Source: JAFARZ01 sp035651595 (GTDB lineage: Bacteria > Actinomycetota > Actinomycetes > Streptosporangiales > Streptosporangiaceae). From it: a stretch of DNA of 39,786 bases. The notes beneath the pieces were generated by a model that was not told the DNA's origin, did not search any database, and was given only the letters and a program-made list of their open reading frames with translations. Location of the stretch: assembly GCA_035651595.1 (NCBI GenBank), contig DASRFJ010000217.1:1-39786 (forward strand). The letters run 5' to 3'. The position numbers and the translations under genes are program-made. Positions 29,874-36,938 of the stretch are shown here, one piece after another (positions within the stretch are counted from its first letter, which is position 1; each line of letters starts with the position of its first letter).

Positions 29874-32665
29874 CAGACTTCGCCACCCGGCACATCGGTC
29901 CGTCCGCGTCCGAGCAGCAGCGGATGCTGGACGAGCTCGGCTATACCTCGCTGGACGAGCTGCTCACCGCGGCGCTCCCGCCCGGCACCACGCAGGCCGA
30001 TATCACGCTCCCCGACCCGCTCTCGGAGCCGCAGGCCCAGGCCGAGCTGCGCCGGATGGCCGACCGCAACCAGGTGCTCAAGTCGATGATCGGCCAGGGC
30101 TACCACGGCACGATCACCCCCGCCGTGATCCGCCGCAACCTGCTGGAAAACCCCGCCTGGTACACCGCGTACACGCCGTACCAGCCGGAGATCTCCCAGG
30201 GCCGGCTTGAGGCGCTGCTGAACTTCCAGACGATGATCGCCGACCTGACGGGTCTCCCGTGGGCCGGGGCCTCGCTGCTCGACGAGGCAAGCGCCGCCGC
30301 CGAGGCGATGACGCTGTCCCGCCGCGGCGTCCGCTCCGGAACCATGTTCCTGGCCGACGAGGACTGCCTGCCGCAGACCCTCGCGGTCCTCCGTACCCGC
30401 GCCGAACCGCTCGGCATCGACCTTCAGGTCGCCCGCCTCACCCCCGAGGTGATCGCCGCGGCCGACGGCCTGTTCGGCGTGCTGATCCAGTACCCGGCCG
30501 CCACCGGAGAGATCCGCGATCCCGCCCCGCTGATCGAGGCCGCGCACGCCAAGGGCGCGCTGGCCACGGTCGCCGCCGACCCGCTCGCGCTGACGCTGCT
30601 GAAGCCGCCCGGCGAGCTCGGCGCCGACATCGCGATCGGCTCCACCCAGCGGTTCGGGGTGCCGATGTGGTTCGGCGGCCCGCACGCCGCTTACATCTCG
30701 GTAACCGACCCGCTCAAGCGCCAGCTGCCCGGCCGCATCGTCGGGGTCTCCGTGGACGCCGACGGCCACCCCGCCTACCGGCTCGCCCTCCAGGCCCGCG
30801 AGCAGCACATTCGCCGCGAGAAGGCGACAAGCAACATCTGCACGGCGCAGGTCCTGCTCGCGGTGACCGCCGCCATGTACGCCACCTACCACGGTCCGGA
30901 GGGGCTGGCCGCCATCGCGCGGGCAATCCACGCTAAGGCCGCCGCCCTCTCGGAAGCCCTTAAAAACCATGGCCTCATAACGACATCCACTGCTTGGTTC
31001 GACACCATCCGCTTCGTCCCGGAGCACGCGGACACGGTGGTGGCACGCGCCGCCGAGGCCGGCTACAACCTGTACCTGGCGCCGGACGGCGCGGTGCAGG
31101 TGACCTGCGACGAGACGACCACCGACGACGACATCCGTGCCGTGGCCGAAGCCATCCTGGGCACTTCCGTTGCCGACATGCCCGGTTCTAGCGCGCTGCC
31201 AGCGGAACTGCTCCGCACCTCGGAGTTCCTGACCCACCCGGTATTCCACCAGCATCGCAGCGAGACGGCGATGCTGCGCTACCTGCGGCGGCTCGCGGAC
31301 TTCGACATCGCGCTGGACCGGTCGATGATCCCGCTCGGCTCGTGCACGATGAAGCTGAACGCCGCCGCGGAGATGGAGCCGATCAGCTGGCCGGAGTTCG
31401 CGGACATGCACCCGCTGGCACCGGCGTCCCAGGCCGAAGGCTACGCCGAGCTGGTTGCCTCGCTGGAGTCCCGGCTCGCCGCACTGACCGGCTACGACGA
31501 GGTGTCCGTCCAGCCGAACGCCGGCTCGCAAGGCGAGCTGGCCGGCCTGCTGGCGATCCGCGCGTATCACACGTCGCGCGGCGACACCGAGCGGGACGTC
31601 TGCCTGCTGCCCGAGTCCGCGCACGGCACGAACGCGGCGAGCGCCGTGCTCGCCGGGCTGCGCGTCGCGGTGGTGAAGTGCGGCGCGGACGGTGCCATCG
31701 ACCTCGGCGACATCCGCGCCAAGCTGGATCAGCACGCCGGCCGGGTCGCGGCGATCATGCTCACATACCCGTCGACGGCCGGCGTGTACGAACAGACTGT
31801 CAGCGAGGTCTGCGCGCTGGTGCACGAGGCCGGCGGGCAGGTTTACCTGGACGGCGCGAACTTCAACGCGCTGGCGGGCGTCGCGACGCTCCCGTCGTTC
31901 GGCGCGGACGTGTCCCACCTCAACCTGCACAAGACGTTCTGCATCCCGCACGGCGGCGGCGGCCCCGGCGTGGGACCGGTCGCGGTCCGGTCGCACCTGG
32001 CGCCGTTCCTGCCCGGACGCGGGGCTGTCGGTCCAGTCGCGGAGGCGCACGCTGGGTCGGCCGGTATCTTGCCGATTTCCTGGGCGTATGTCGCGATGAT
32101 GGGCGCGGACGGCCTGCGCGCGGCCACCGGTGTAGCCGTGCTGTCCGCCAACTACGTGGCCAAGCGGCTGGCCCCCCACTTCCCGGTGCTGTACACCGGG
32201 CGCAACGACCTGGTCGCGCACGAGTGCGTGATCGACCTGCGCCCGCTCGCCGCGCGCACCGGGATCAGCAACGAGGACGTGGCCAAGCGGCTCATCGACT
32301 ACGGGTTCCACGCGCCGACGATGTCATTCCCGGTGGCGGGCACGCTGATGATCGAGCCGACGGAGAGCGAGGACCTCGCCGAACTCGACCGGTTCTGCGA
32401 GGCGATGATCTCGATCAGGGCCGAGATCGCCCGGGTCGAGTCCGGCGAGTACGACCATGCCGACAACCCGCTGAAGAACGCGCCGCACACCGCGGACATG
32501 CTGATCGCGGGGGAGTGGAAGCACCCCTACGACCGCGAAGAGGCGGCGTATCCGGACGGCACTGGCCGGCGCGGCAAATACTGGCCGCCGGTCCGGCGTG
32601 TCGACCAGGCCTACGGCGACCGCAACCTCATGTGCGCCTGCCCGCCTCCGGAAGCTTTCGAGTAA
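29870..32665 (+). CDS. gcvP: Glycine dehydrogenase (decarboxylating), P protein of the glycine cleavage system
   Basis: GcvP decarboxylates glycine with pyridoxal phosphate and passes the aminomethyl group to the lipoyl arm of GcvH. The 931-residue protein is full length: N-terminal FATRHIGPSASEQQRMLDEL, the half-domain motif YQPEISQGRLEALLNFQTM, C-terminal half SMIPLGSCTMKLNAAAEM, and the cofactor lysine in LNLHKTFCIPHGGGGPGVG (Lys688). It starts at ATG 29870 seven bases after GGAGG, under a glycine riboswitch. gcvT and gcvH are not in this window. The ATGA overlap with merR would couple translation when merR messages run through. Confidence 0.97.
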   Translation: MTDFATRHIGPSASEQQRMLDELGYTSLDELLTAALPPGTTQADITLPDPLSEPQAQAELRRMADRNQVLKSMIGQGYHGTITPAVIRRNLLENPAWYTAYTPYQPEISQGRLEALLNFQTMIADLTGLPWAGASLLDEASAAAEAMTLSRRGVRSGTMFLADEDCLPQTLAVLRTRAEPLGIDLQVARLTPEVIAAADGLFGVLIQYPAATGEIRDPAPLIEAAHAKGALATVAADPLALTLLKPPGELGADIAIGSTQRFGVPMWFGGPHAAYISVTDPLKRQLPGRIVGVSVDADGHPAYRLALQAREQHIRREKATSNICTAQVLLAVTAAMYATYHGPEGLAAIARAIHAKAAALSEALKNHGLITTSTAWFDTIRFVPEHADTVVARAAEAGYNLYLAPDGAVQVTCDETTTDDDIRAVAEAILGTSVADMPGSSALPAELLRTSEFLTHPVFHQHRSETAMLRYLRRLADFDIALDRSMIPLGSCTMKLNAAAEMEPISWPEFADMHPLAPASQAEGYAELVASLESRLAALTGYDEVSVQPNAGSQGELAGLLAIRAYHTSRGDTERDVCLLPESAHGTNAASAVLAGLRVAVVKCGADGAIDLGDIRAKLDQHAGRVAAIMLTYPSTAGVYEQTVSEVCALVHEAGGQVYLDGANFNALAGVATLPSFGADVSHLNLHKTFCIPHGGGGPGVGPVAVRSHLAPFLPGRGAVGPVAEAHAGSAGILPISWAYVAMMGADGLRAATGVAVLSANYVAKRLAPHFPVLYTGRNDLVAHECVIDLRPLAARTGISNEDVAKRLIDYGFHAPTMSFPVAGTLMIEPTESEDLAELDRFCEAMISIRAEIARVESGEYDHADNPLKNAPHTADMLIAGEWKHPYDREEAAYPDGTGRRGKYWPPVRRVDQAYGDRNLMCACPPPEAFE

Positions 32666-32745
32666 CCCGGCCCGGCAAAAAGTACGTCCCGCGCGCCCGG
32701 CGGTGAAAGCGCAACGCCGCCCCGTACCGGGACATTTAGCCGATT

Positions 32746-32762
32746 CCAGACGCACCGTCTGG
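32746..32762. terminator. Short hairpin after gcvP, weak terminator candidate
   Basis: CCAGACG (32746-32752) pairs perfectly with CGTCTGG (32756-32762) around a three-base loop, about 80 bases after the gcvP stop. No U-tract follows, so it is at most a Rho-assisted or L-shaped terminator. CGGGACATTTAGCC just upstream (32728-32741) recurs in reverse orientation at 21322-21335 beside family-1 copy 2. Confidence 0.4.
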
Positions 32763-32930
32763 CGCGCCAGATTACTGAGGACCGTCACCTCCCGATCCGG
32801 ACCCCGTTGGCTTATCTGCCGAGCCCGGCTGTGCTGCTTGCGCCAGGCTGCCGCTTCGTGGTTGGTGAAGGCCGGGGCTGGAGTGGCGTAGCTGCCTGGC
32901 GGTACGCGAGCGCATCGACGGCCGTGCATT

Positions 32931-33012
32931 AACGTGGTAGATCGCCCTTTCGTGGAAGGTTAACCCTCGAAAATGAGGGTCAGTCCACCACGAAGCGGCA
33001 ATCCACCACGTT
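32931..33012. repeat. Family-2 long inverted repeat, copy B
   Basis: The left arm (32931-32955, starting AACGTGGTAGATCGCCC and ending TTTCGTGG) pairs with the right arm (32985-33012, starting CCACCACGAAGCGGCAATCC and ending ACCACGTT) with few mismatches. The centre carries a nested hairpin ACCCTC (32963-32968) with GAGGGT (32975-32980). Overall organisation equals copy A at 18540-18621. It lies between the converging gcvP and cupin genes. The remaining gap up to 33278 shows no gene. Confidence 0.85.
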
Positions 33013-33278
33013 GTTCGACCATGTATCTGTCGACAAGTTTCAATCGAAAGATAATTCCAGGCTGTTGCGGCAGCCAGCACGTGCCCGCGACTTCCACGCC
33101 CGTAAAAAGTACATCCCGCGCGCCCGTCCCCAGGTGTGCACCTGCCTGCGCCCCGGATTGTGGAGGCGGAGGGGAGGAGTCAGGTAAACACACCCTTGCG
33201 GGAGGCGGGACGGGCGCGCGGGGGTCGCGGCGGAGGGCCGGCAGAAGGTGGGAATGCAGCCCTGTAGCCGCCGCGGGA

Positions 33279-33767
33279 TTAGTGGCTTGCGACGGGGAAG
33301 GCGGACAGCTCGGCTAGGTGCGGGGGCAGGCCGAGCGTGACGACGCTCTCCTGCTCTTCGGGGTCGGTGCGGGCGACCACGGCGACGGTCATGACGTTGC
33401 TGCGATTCACCGGGAGGTGGGGGGTTCCGGGCGGGACGTACATGAAGTCGCCGGCCTTGACGATGGTGCGCTGGAGCAGGCCCTCGCCGTGCCAGACTTC
33501 GGTCTCGCCGCTGACCGTGTAGATCGCTGATTCGTGTCCCGCGTGGAAGTGGGGGATGCCACGGGTGCCCGGAGGAATCGTCACCAGGTGCAGGCACAGC
33601 GCGTGCGCACCGGCGGACCGGCTGGTGACCCCCGCGGCGAGGCTTACCCCTTGCTTCCCGGCGTAGTTCTCGCCGGAGCGGATGATCACGCAGTCGCCTG
33701 GGTTGGCAAGCCCAGCCACCGATGGCGCGCGAAGCGCGCGCTCCCAGACTTCGCTTACTCTGAGCAT
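33279..33767 (-). CDS. Cupin-domain protein
   Basis: The 162-residue protein starts at ATG 33767 (MLRVSEVWERALRAPSVAGL), nine bases after AGGA; an upstream ATG at 33815 adds 16 residues inside a palindromic control region and is less likely. Cupin motif 1 is PPGTRGIPHFHAGHESAIYT with His-x-His and Glu ligands, and motif 2 is AGDFMYVPPGTPHLPVN. A metal-dependent dioxygenase, isomerase or sensor role is possible; the single cupin alone does not define it. It stands isolated with long control-like DNA upstream. Confidence 0.85.
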   Translation of the reverse strand: MLRVSEVWERALRAPSVAGLANPGDCVIIRSGENYAGKQGVSLAAGVTSRSAGAHALCLHLVTIPPGTRGIPHFHAGHESAIYTVSGETEVWHGEGLLQRTIVKAGDFMYVPPGTPHLPVNRSNVMTVAVVARTDPEEQESVVTLGLPPHLAELSAFPVASH

Positions 33768-33811
33768 TTTCTTGTATCCTATCCGTGATGTCTCCTCTGC
33801 CAAGATTATGA

Positions 33812-33829
33812 CCATGCGTATTCGTATGG
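33812..33829. promoter_or_regulatory. Imperfect palindrome upstream of the cupin gene, possible operator
   Basis: CCATGCG (33812-33818), TATT and CGTATGG (33823-33829) form an 18-base palindrome with one mismatched pair, 45 bases upstream of the cupin start. The surrounding DNA (33768-33930) is unusually AT-rich for this window and contains a second symmetric sequence GTCACTTAAGGTGAC (33898-33912). Both could bind regulators. No gene is seen in 33768-34255. Confidence 0.4.
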
Positions 33830-34079
33830 ATACTCTCTGTGCAGGTACGGATCCCTAACTTTTAGGTAAGCATCTACTTGCGCTTTGGTAAGATTTGGTC
33901 ACTTAAGGTGACATTTCCTGACTAGAGACCCGCCTCCAGCGGAGCCACGCTCACCCTCAGTTCCGTTCGCGCACCGCGCGGGCCTGCGCTGCCGCCGCCA
34001 GGACCCCGCGAACCGCCCCGAACCGCGCCCGTTTCGCCCCATTTGACGCCACTTCCATGTAAGAAAAGTGCCCCATGTA

Positions 34080-34109
34080 AGAAAAGGCGCCAGTTCCGGC
34101 GCCTTTTCT
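34080..34109. terminator. Bidirectional Rho-independent terminator
   Basis: AGAAAAGGCGCC (34080-34091) pairs perfectly with GGCGCCTTTTCT (34098-34109) around loop AGTTCC. The stem has a GC core flanked by A on one side and T on the other, so it works as an intrinsic terminator on either strand. It lies 147 bases beyond the stop of the minus-strand Clp-N gene. The sequence CCATGTAAGAAAAG occurs twice (34055-34068 and 34073-34086), the second copy running into the stem. Confidence 0.8.
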
Positions 34110-34255
34110 GCCGCGAAGCCCTTTTCTGACACGGGAAACCGCAACTAATGCCGCTGAGGCCACCCAAGTAACAATGGTCACAGCGCGCCGCGGATATCTT
34201 GTGCCGACCCGGATCGAGCAAGCAGAATGCGCTACTCGGCCGCCGTGCCGGGTGG

Positions 34256-34810
34256 TTAGGCGGAGGCGCGGCCTTGGTGCGATTGGATCAGTTCGCGGGT
34301 GGTGGGGTAGTCGATGCCGAGAGTGTCCAGGGCCGTGCGGAGGCGGCCGCGGGGCTTGCTGTCGGCGACGCGGAGGATGCCGAGGAGCAGGTGTTCGGCG
34401 CCCAAGTGGTCGCAGTGGGCTGCGCGGGCTTCTTTTAGGGACTCGACCAGGGTTCGCTTGGCTTCGTCGGTGAACGGGCTGCGGGAGAGCCGGTTGAGCG
34501 GGCCGCGCGGGGAGACGGGAACGCGCTGGAGCGCGCCCTCGCCGAAGCGGTCCTCCGCCCGGCGCCTGATCTCGTCGAGGTCGATGCCCAGGGAGCGCAG
34601 CAGCTCCGCGTCCGGCGTAGCGCCGAGTTCGCGGTCGACGGCGGCGGTGTCGACGCCCAGATCGGCCAGCACCCTGGCGGCCACACTGTCCCCTGTTGTC
34701 AGCGCGGACAGGAGGTGGAGGGGGCCGACGCTGGCGTCGCCGCGCTCGGTCGCCTTGGTCTTGGCGTCGACGACGACCTTGCGGGCGTCCGCGGTGAAAC
34801 GCTCAAGCAT
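34256..34810 (-). CDS. Clp-N (double ClpN repeat) domain protein
   Basis: The 184-residue protein consists of two Clp N-terminal repeats without any ATPase domain: MLERFTADARKVVVDAKTKA with ASVGPLHLLSAL, and FTDEAKRTLVESLKEARAAH with LGAEHLLLGILR. In ClpA/ClpC such domains bind substrates and adaptors; stand-alone forms are common in actinobacteria and may act as adaptors or decoys for ClpC. It overlaps the upstream 60-residue HTH gene by eight bases, so the two are translated together. Confidence 0.9.
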   Translation of the reverse strand: MLERFTADARKVVVDAKTKATERGDASVGPLHLLSALTTGDSVAARVLADLGVDTAAVDRELGATPDAELLRSLGIDLDEIRRRAEDRFGEGALQRVPVSPRGPLNRLSRSPFTDEAKRTLVESLKEARAAHCDHLGAEHLLLGILRVADSKPRGRLRTALDTLGIDYPTTRELIQSHQGRASA

Positions 34811-34985
34811 TGCTGGAACTCCCTCGGGTGTGGCGGGCGTGCTTCTTGTGGACGGCCTGGCGGGAGACCCCGAGTGCCTCGGCGATCTCCTGCCAGGACC
34901 AGCCGTTCTGCCGCGCGTTGTCGACCTGGAGCGTCTCTAGCTGTTCCAGCAGCCGGCGCAGCGCGGCGACGGCGCTTGTCAACAT
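34803..34985 (-). CDS. Small helix-turn-helix protein partnered with the Clp-N gene
   Basis: The 60-residue protein has an N-terminal helix (MLTSAVAALRRLLEQLETLQ) that could form a dimer coiled coil, followed by a helix-turn-helix (WSWQEIAEALGVSRQAVHKK) and a short basic end. It overlaps the Clp-N gene by eight bases. A perfect 6-4-6 palindrome covers its own start codon, so autoregulation is likely. The pair resembles a conserved actinobacterial regulator/Clp-N module whose role is not settled. Confidence 0.85.
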   Translation of the reverse strand: MLTSAVAALRRLLEQLETLQVDNARQNGWSWQEIAEALGVSRQAVHKKHARHTRGSSSNA

Positions 34986-34993
34986 AGGTTGAC
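34978..34993. promoter_or_regulatory. Palindrome over the start codon of the HTH gene, probable autoregulatory operator
   Basis: GTCAAC (34978-34983), ATAG and GTTGAC (34988-34993) form a perfect 6-4-6 palindrome. The complement of the start codon (34983-34985) lies inside it. A dimeric HTH protein bound here would block its own transcription or initiation. The only obvious DNA-binding protein nearby is the one encoded directly at the site. Confidence 0.55.
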
Positions 34994-35098
34994 GCCGCTT
35001 ACGGAGGGGTTACGTGAGCGCGTGAACCGAGCGGGCACGCTGGTCGTTTCCGTTATTAGGGTAGTCATGCAGGTATCCCGGAGAGGGGGTGCGGACCG

Positions 35099-36481
35099 AT
35101 GACCAGCGTGGTAAAACCGGTCGCACCGTCAGCGTCCGGGAGAAGGGCGGGACGTGGCGTTAAACCACAGCCCGTTATGACAAAAGTCCGTCCTGAGGTC
35201 GTGCTCTGGGTCATCGGCCTGGGCGGGGCCGCGGTGCTCGCGCTGTGGTGGCAGGACACGACCAGCGTCAGCGGGCTGGGCGGCTGGCTGACCGGGGCGG
35301 GACGGATCCTGGGGTTGCTGTGCGGCTACGGCGTCGTGGTGCTGGTCGCGCTCATGGCGCGGCTGCCGCCGCTGGAGCGGGGCGTCGGAACCGACCGGCT
35401 GGCGCGGTGGCACGCGATGGGCGGGCGCTACGTCGTCTCGATCGTGGTGGCGCACGGGCTGCTGATCATCTGGGGCTACGCGGTCACCGCGCACACCAAC
35501 GTGATCAGCGAGTCCGGCGCGCTGCTCACCCAGTACCCCGACGTGCTGATGGCGACCGTGGCGGGATTCCTGCTGCTCGGCGTCGGGATCGTGTCGATGC
35601 GCGCGGCGCGCCGCCGGATGCGCTACGAGACCTGGTACTACCTGCACTTCTACACATACCTGGCGATCGCGCTGGCGTTCAGCCACCAGCTCGCGGACGG
35701 CGCGTCGTTCATCAACAGCCTGGCCGCGCGGTTCTGGTGGTCCGCGATGTACCTGACCGTCGCGCTGCTGGTGCTGTGGTATCGCATCATCGTCCCGTGG
35801 CGGGCCTTCGTGCGGCACGCGTTCCGGGTGGCCGGGGTGAAAGACGAGGCGCCCGGCGTCGTGTCGGTCTACATCGCCGGCCGCAAGCTGGACGAGCTGG
35901 CGGCGGAGCCGGGCCAGTTCTTCCGCTGGCGGTTCTTGAACCGGTCGATGTGGTGGTCCGCGCACCCGTACTCGCTGTCCGCCGTGCCGGGCAAGGACAT
36001 GCTGCGGATCACCGTCAAGGCCCTCGGCGACCACAGCCATTCGCTGCGGTCGCTGCGCCCGGGCACGAGGGTGTGGGCCGAGGGACCGTACGGGGCGTTC
36101 ACCCACGACGGTAACGCGCGGGGCGCGGTGCTGATCGCGGGCGGGGTCGGGATCACGCCGCTGCGCGCCATGTTCGCCTCGCTTCCCGGCCGGGTCACGC
36201 TCGTCTACCGGGCGCGGCGGTGGGAGGACATCGTGTTCCGCGACGAACTGGACGCGATCGCGCGGGCCCGCGGCGCGAGCGTGCGTTACGTGGTCGGATC
36301 ACGGCGGGAGCTTGGCGGGGATCCGCTGTCGGCTTCGGCGCTGCGGCGGGAGATACCGGGGCTGGCCAAGCAGGACGTGTACGTGTGCGGGCCTGCCGGA
36401 ATGACGTCGTCGGTCGCTGCGGCCCTGGTGACGGCCGGCGTGCCGCGGCGGCGGATCCACTACGAGTCGTTCGAGTTCTAG
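35099..36481 (+). CDS. Ferric-reductase-like transmembrane flavocytochrome (ferredoxin reductase family)
   Basis: The 460-residue protein has six hydrophobic segments (about 32-240) with paired histidines for two b haems (ARWHAMGGRY, VAHGLLIIWG, YLHFYTYLAI, AFSHQLADG). A cytoplasmic reductase domain follows with FAD motif HPYSLSAVPG, NAD(P) motif GGVGITPLRAMF and CGPAGM. It should move electrons from NAD(P)H across the membrane. ATG 35099 lies behind GGAGAGGGGG. The next two genes, an FMN-binding protein and ApbE, begin within 9 and 1 bases; the three form a flavin-based electron-transfer unit, with the FMN protein as the outer acceptor. Confidence 0.9.
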   Translation: MTSVVKPVAPSASGRRAGRGVKPQPVMTKVRPEVVLWVIGLGGAAVLALWWQDTTSVSGLGGWLTGAGRILGLLCGYGVVVLVALMARLPPLERGVGTDRLARWHAMGGRYVVSIVVAHGLLIIWGYAVTAHTNVISESGALLTQYPDVLMATVAGFLLLGVGIVSMRAARRRMRYETWYYLHFYTYLAIALAFSHQLADGASFINSLAARFWWSAMYLTVALLVLWYRIIVPWRAFVRHAFRVAGVKDEAPGVVSVYIAGRKLDELAAEPGQFFRWRFLNRSMWWSAHPYSLSAVPGKDMLRITVKALGDHSHSLRSLRPGTRVWAEGPYGAFTHDGNARGAVLIAGGVGITPLRAMFASLPGRVTLVYRARRWEDIVFRDELDAIARARGASVRYVVGSRRELGGDPLSASALRREIPGLAKQDVYVCGPAGMTSSVAAALVTAGVPRRRIHYESFEF

Positions 36482-36490
36482 GAGGCGACC

Positions 36491-36937
36491 ATGCGGCGGG
36501 TTATCCTCGCGGTGACCGGGACGGTCGCCGGACTTGTCGCGCTGCTGTCGTTCCGGTCGCACGTCCCGTCGGTGCCGGTGGCGGCTTCTGGGACCTCTGG
36601 GAACACTGGGGCCTCGGCGGGCGGTGCCGGGCAGCCGGCGCCGAGCGCGTCGCTGGCGGCGGGGCAGCGGGCCATCGACGGGAACGTGGCGAACACCGCC
36701 TACGGACCGGTCCAGGTCCAGGTGCTGGTGAAGAACAGCAAGATCGTCACCGTGAACATCCTCGAGCAGCCGTCGAGCACCGCGCACGACCTGCAGATCG
36801 GGCAGTTCGCGTTTCCGCAGCTCATCCACGAAACGCTCACGGCGCAGAGCGGGCGGATCGACGCGGTGTCCGGCGCCACCTACACCAGCCAGGGCTACAT
36901 CCAGTCGCTGCAGAGCGCGCTCGACAACGGGGCTTGA
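36491..36937 (+). CDS. Exported FMN-binding protein with flavinylation motif
   Basis: The 148-residue protein has an N-terminal signal/anchor helix (MRRVILAVTGTVAGLVALLS), a Gly/Ala/Ser linker (31-60) and an FMN-binding domain (about 62-148). The domain ends with IDAVSGATYTSQGY, the (S/T)GA(T/S)xT motif in which the last Thr (Thr132) is joined to FMN by ApbE. No lipobox Cys is present, so it is probably tethered by the helix or secreted. It lies between the transmembrane reductase and apbE and is the expected electron carrier outside the membrane. Confidence 0.92.
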   Translation: MRRVILAVTGTVAGLVALLSFRSHVPSVPVAASGTSGNTGASAGGAGQPAPSASLAAGQRAIDGNVANTAYGPVQVQVLVKNSKIVTVNILEQPSSTAHDLQIGQFAFPQLIHETLTAQSGRIDAVSGATYTSQGYIQSLQSALDNGA

Positions 36938-36938
36938 T

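Larger units (their letters stand above)
32677..33126. repeat. Pair of 23-bp direct repeats bracketing the gap after gcvP
   Basis: AAAAAGTACGTCCCGCGCGC plus CCG occurs at 32677-32699 and, with one change (A for G), at 33104-33126. They are 427 bases apart and enclose a hairpin, a family-2 inverted repeat and no plausible gene. Direct repeats around a gene-free, repeat-rich block resemble the footprint of an excised or degraded insertion, but no transposase remnant is seen. Confidence 0.7.

Noticed and set aside
29783..32311. 842-codon minus-strand frame opposite gcvP
   Set aside because: No motifs; Arg/Gly/Val-rich translation antisense to a full-length GcvP.
32598..32891. 97-codon frame after gcvP
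   Set aside because: It begins inside gcvP in another frame, is Arg/Ala-rich and has no start signals.
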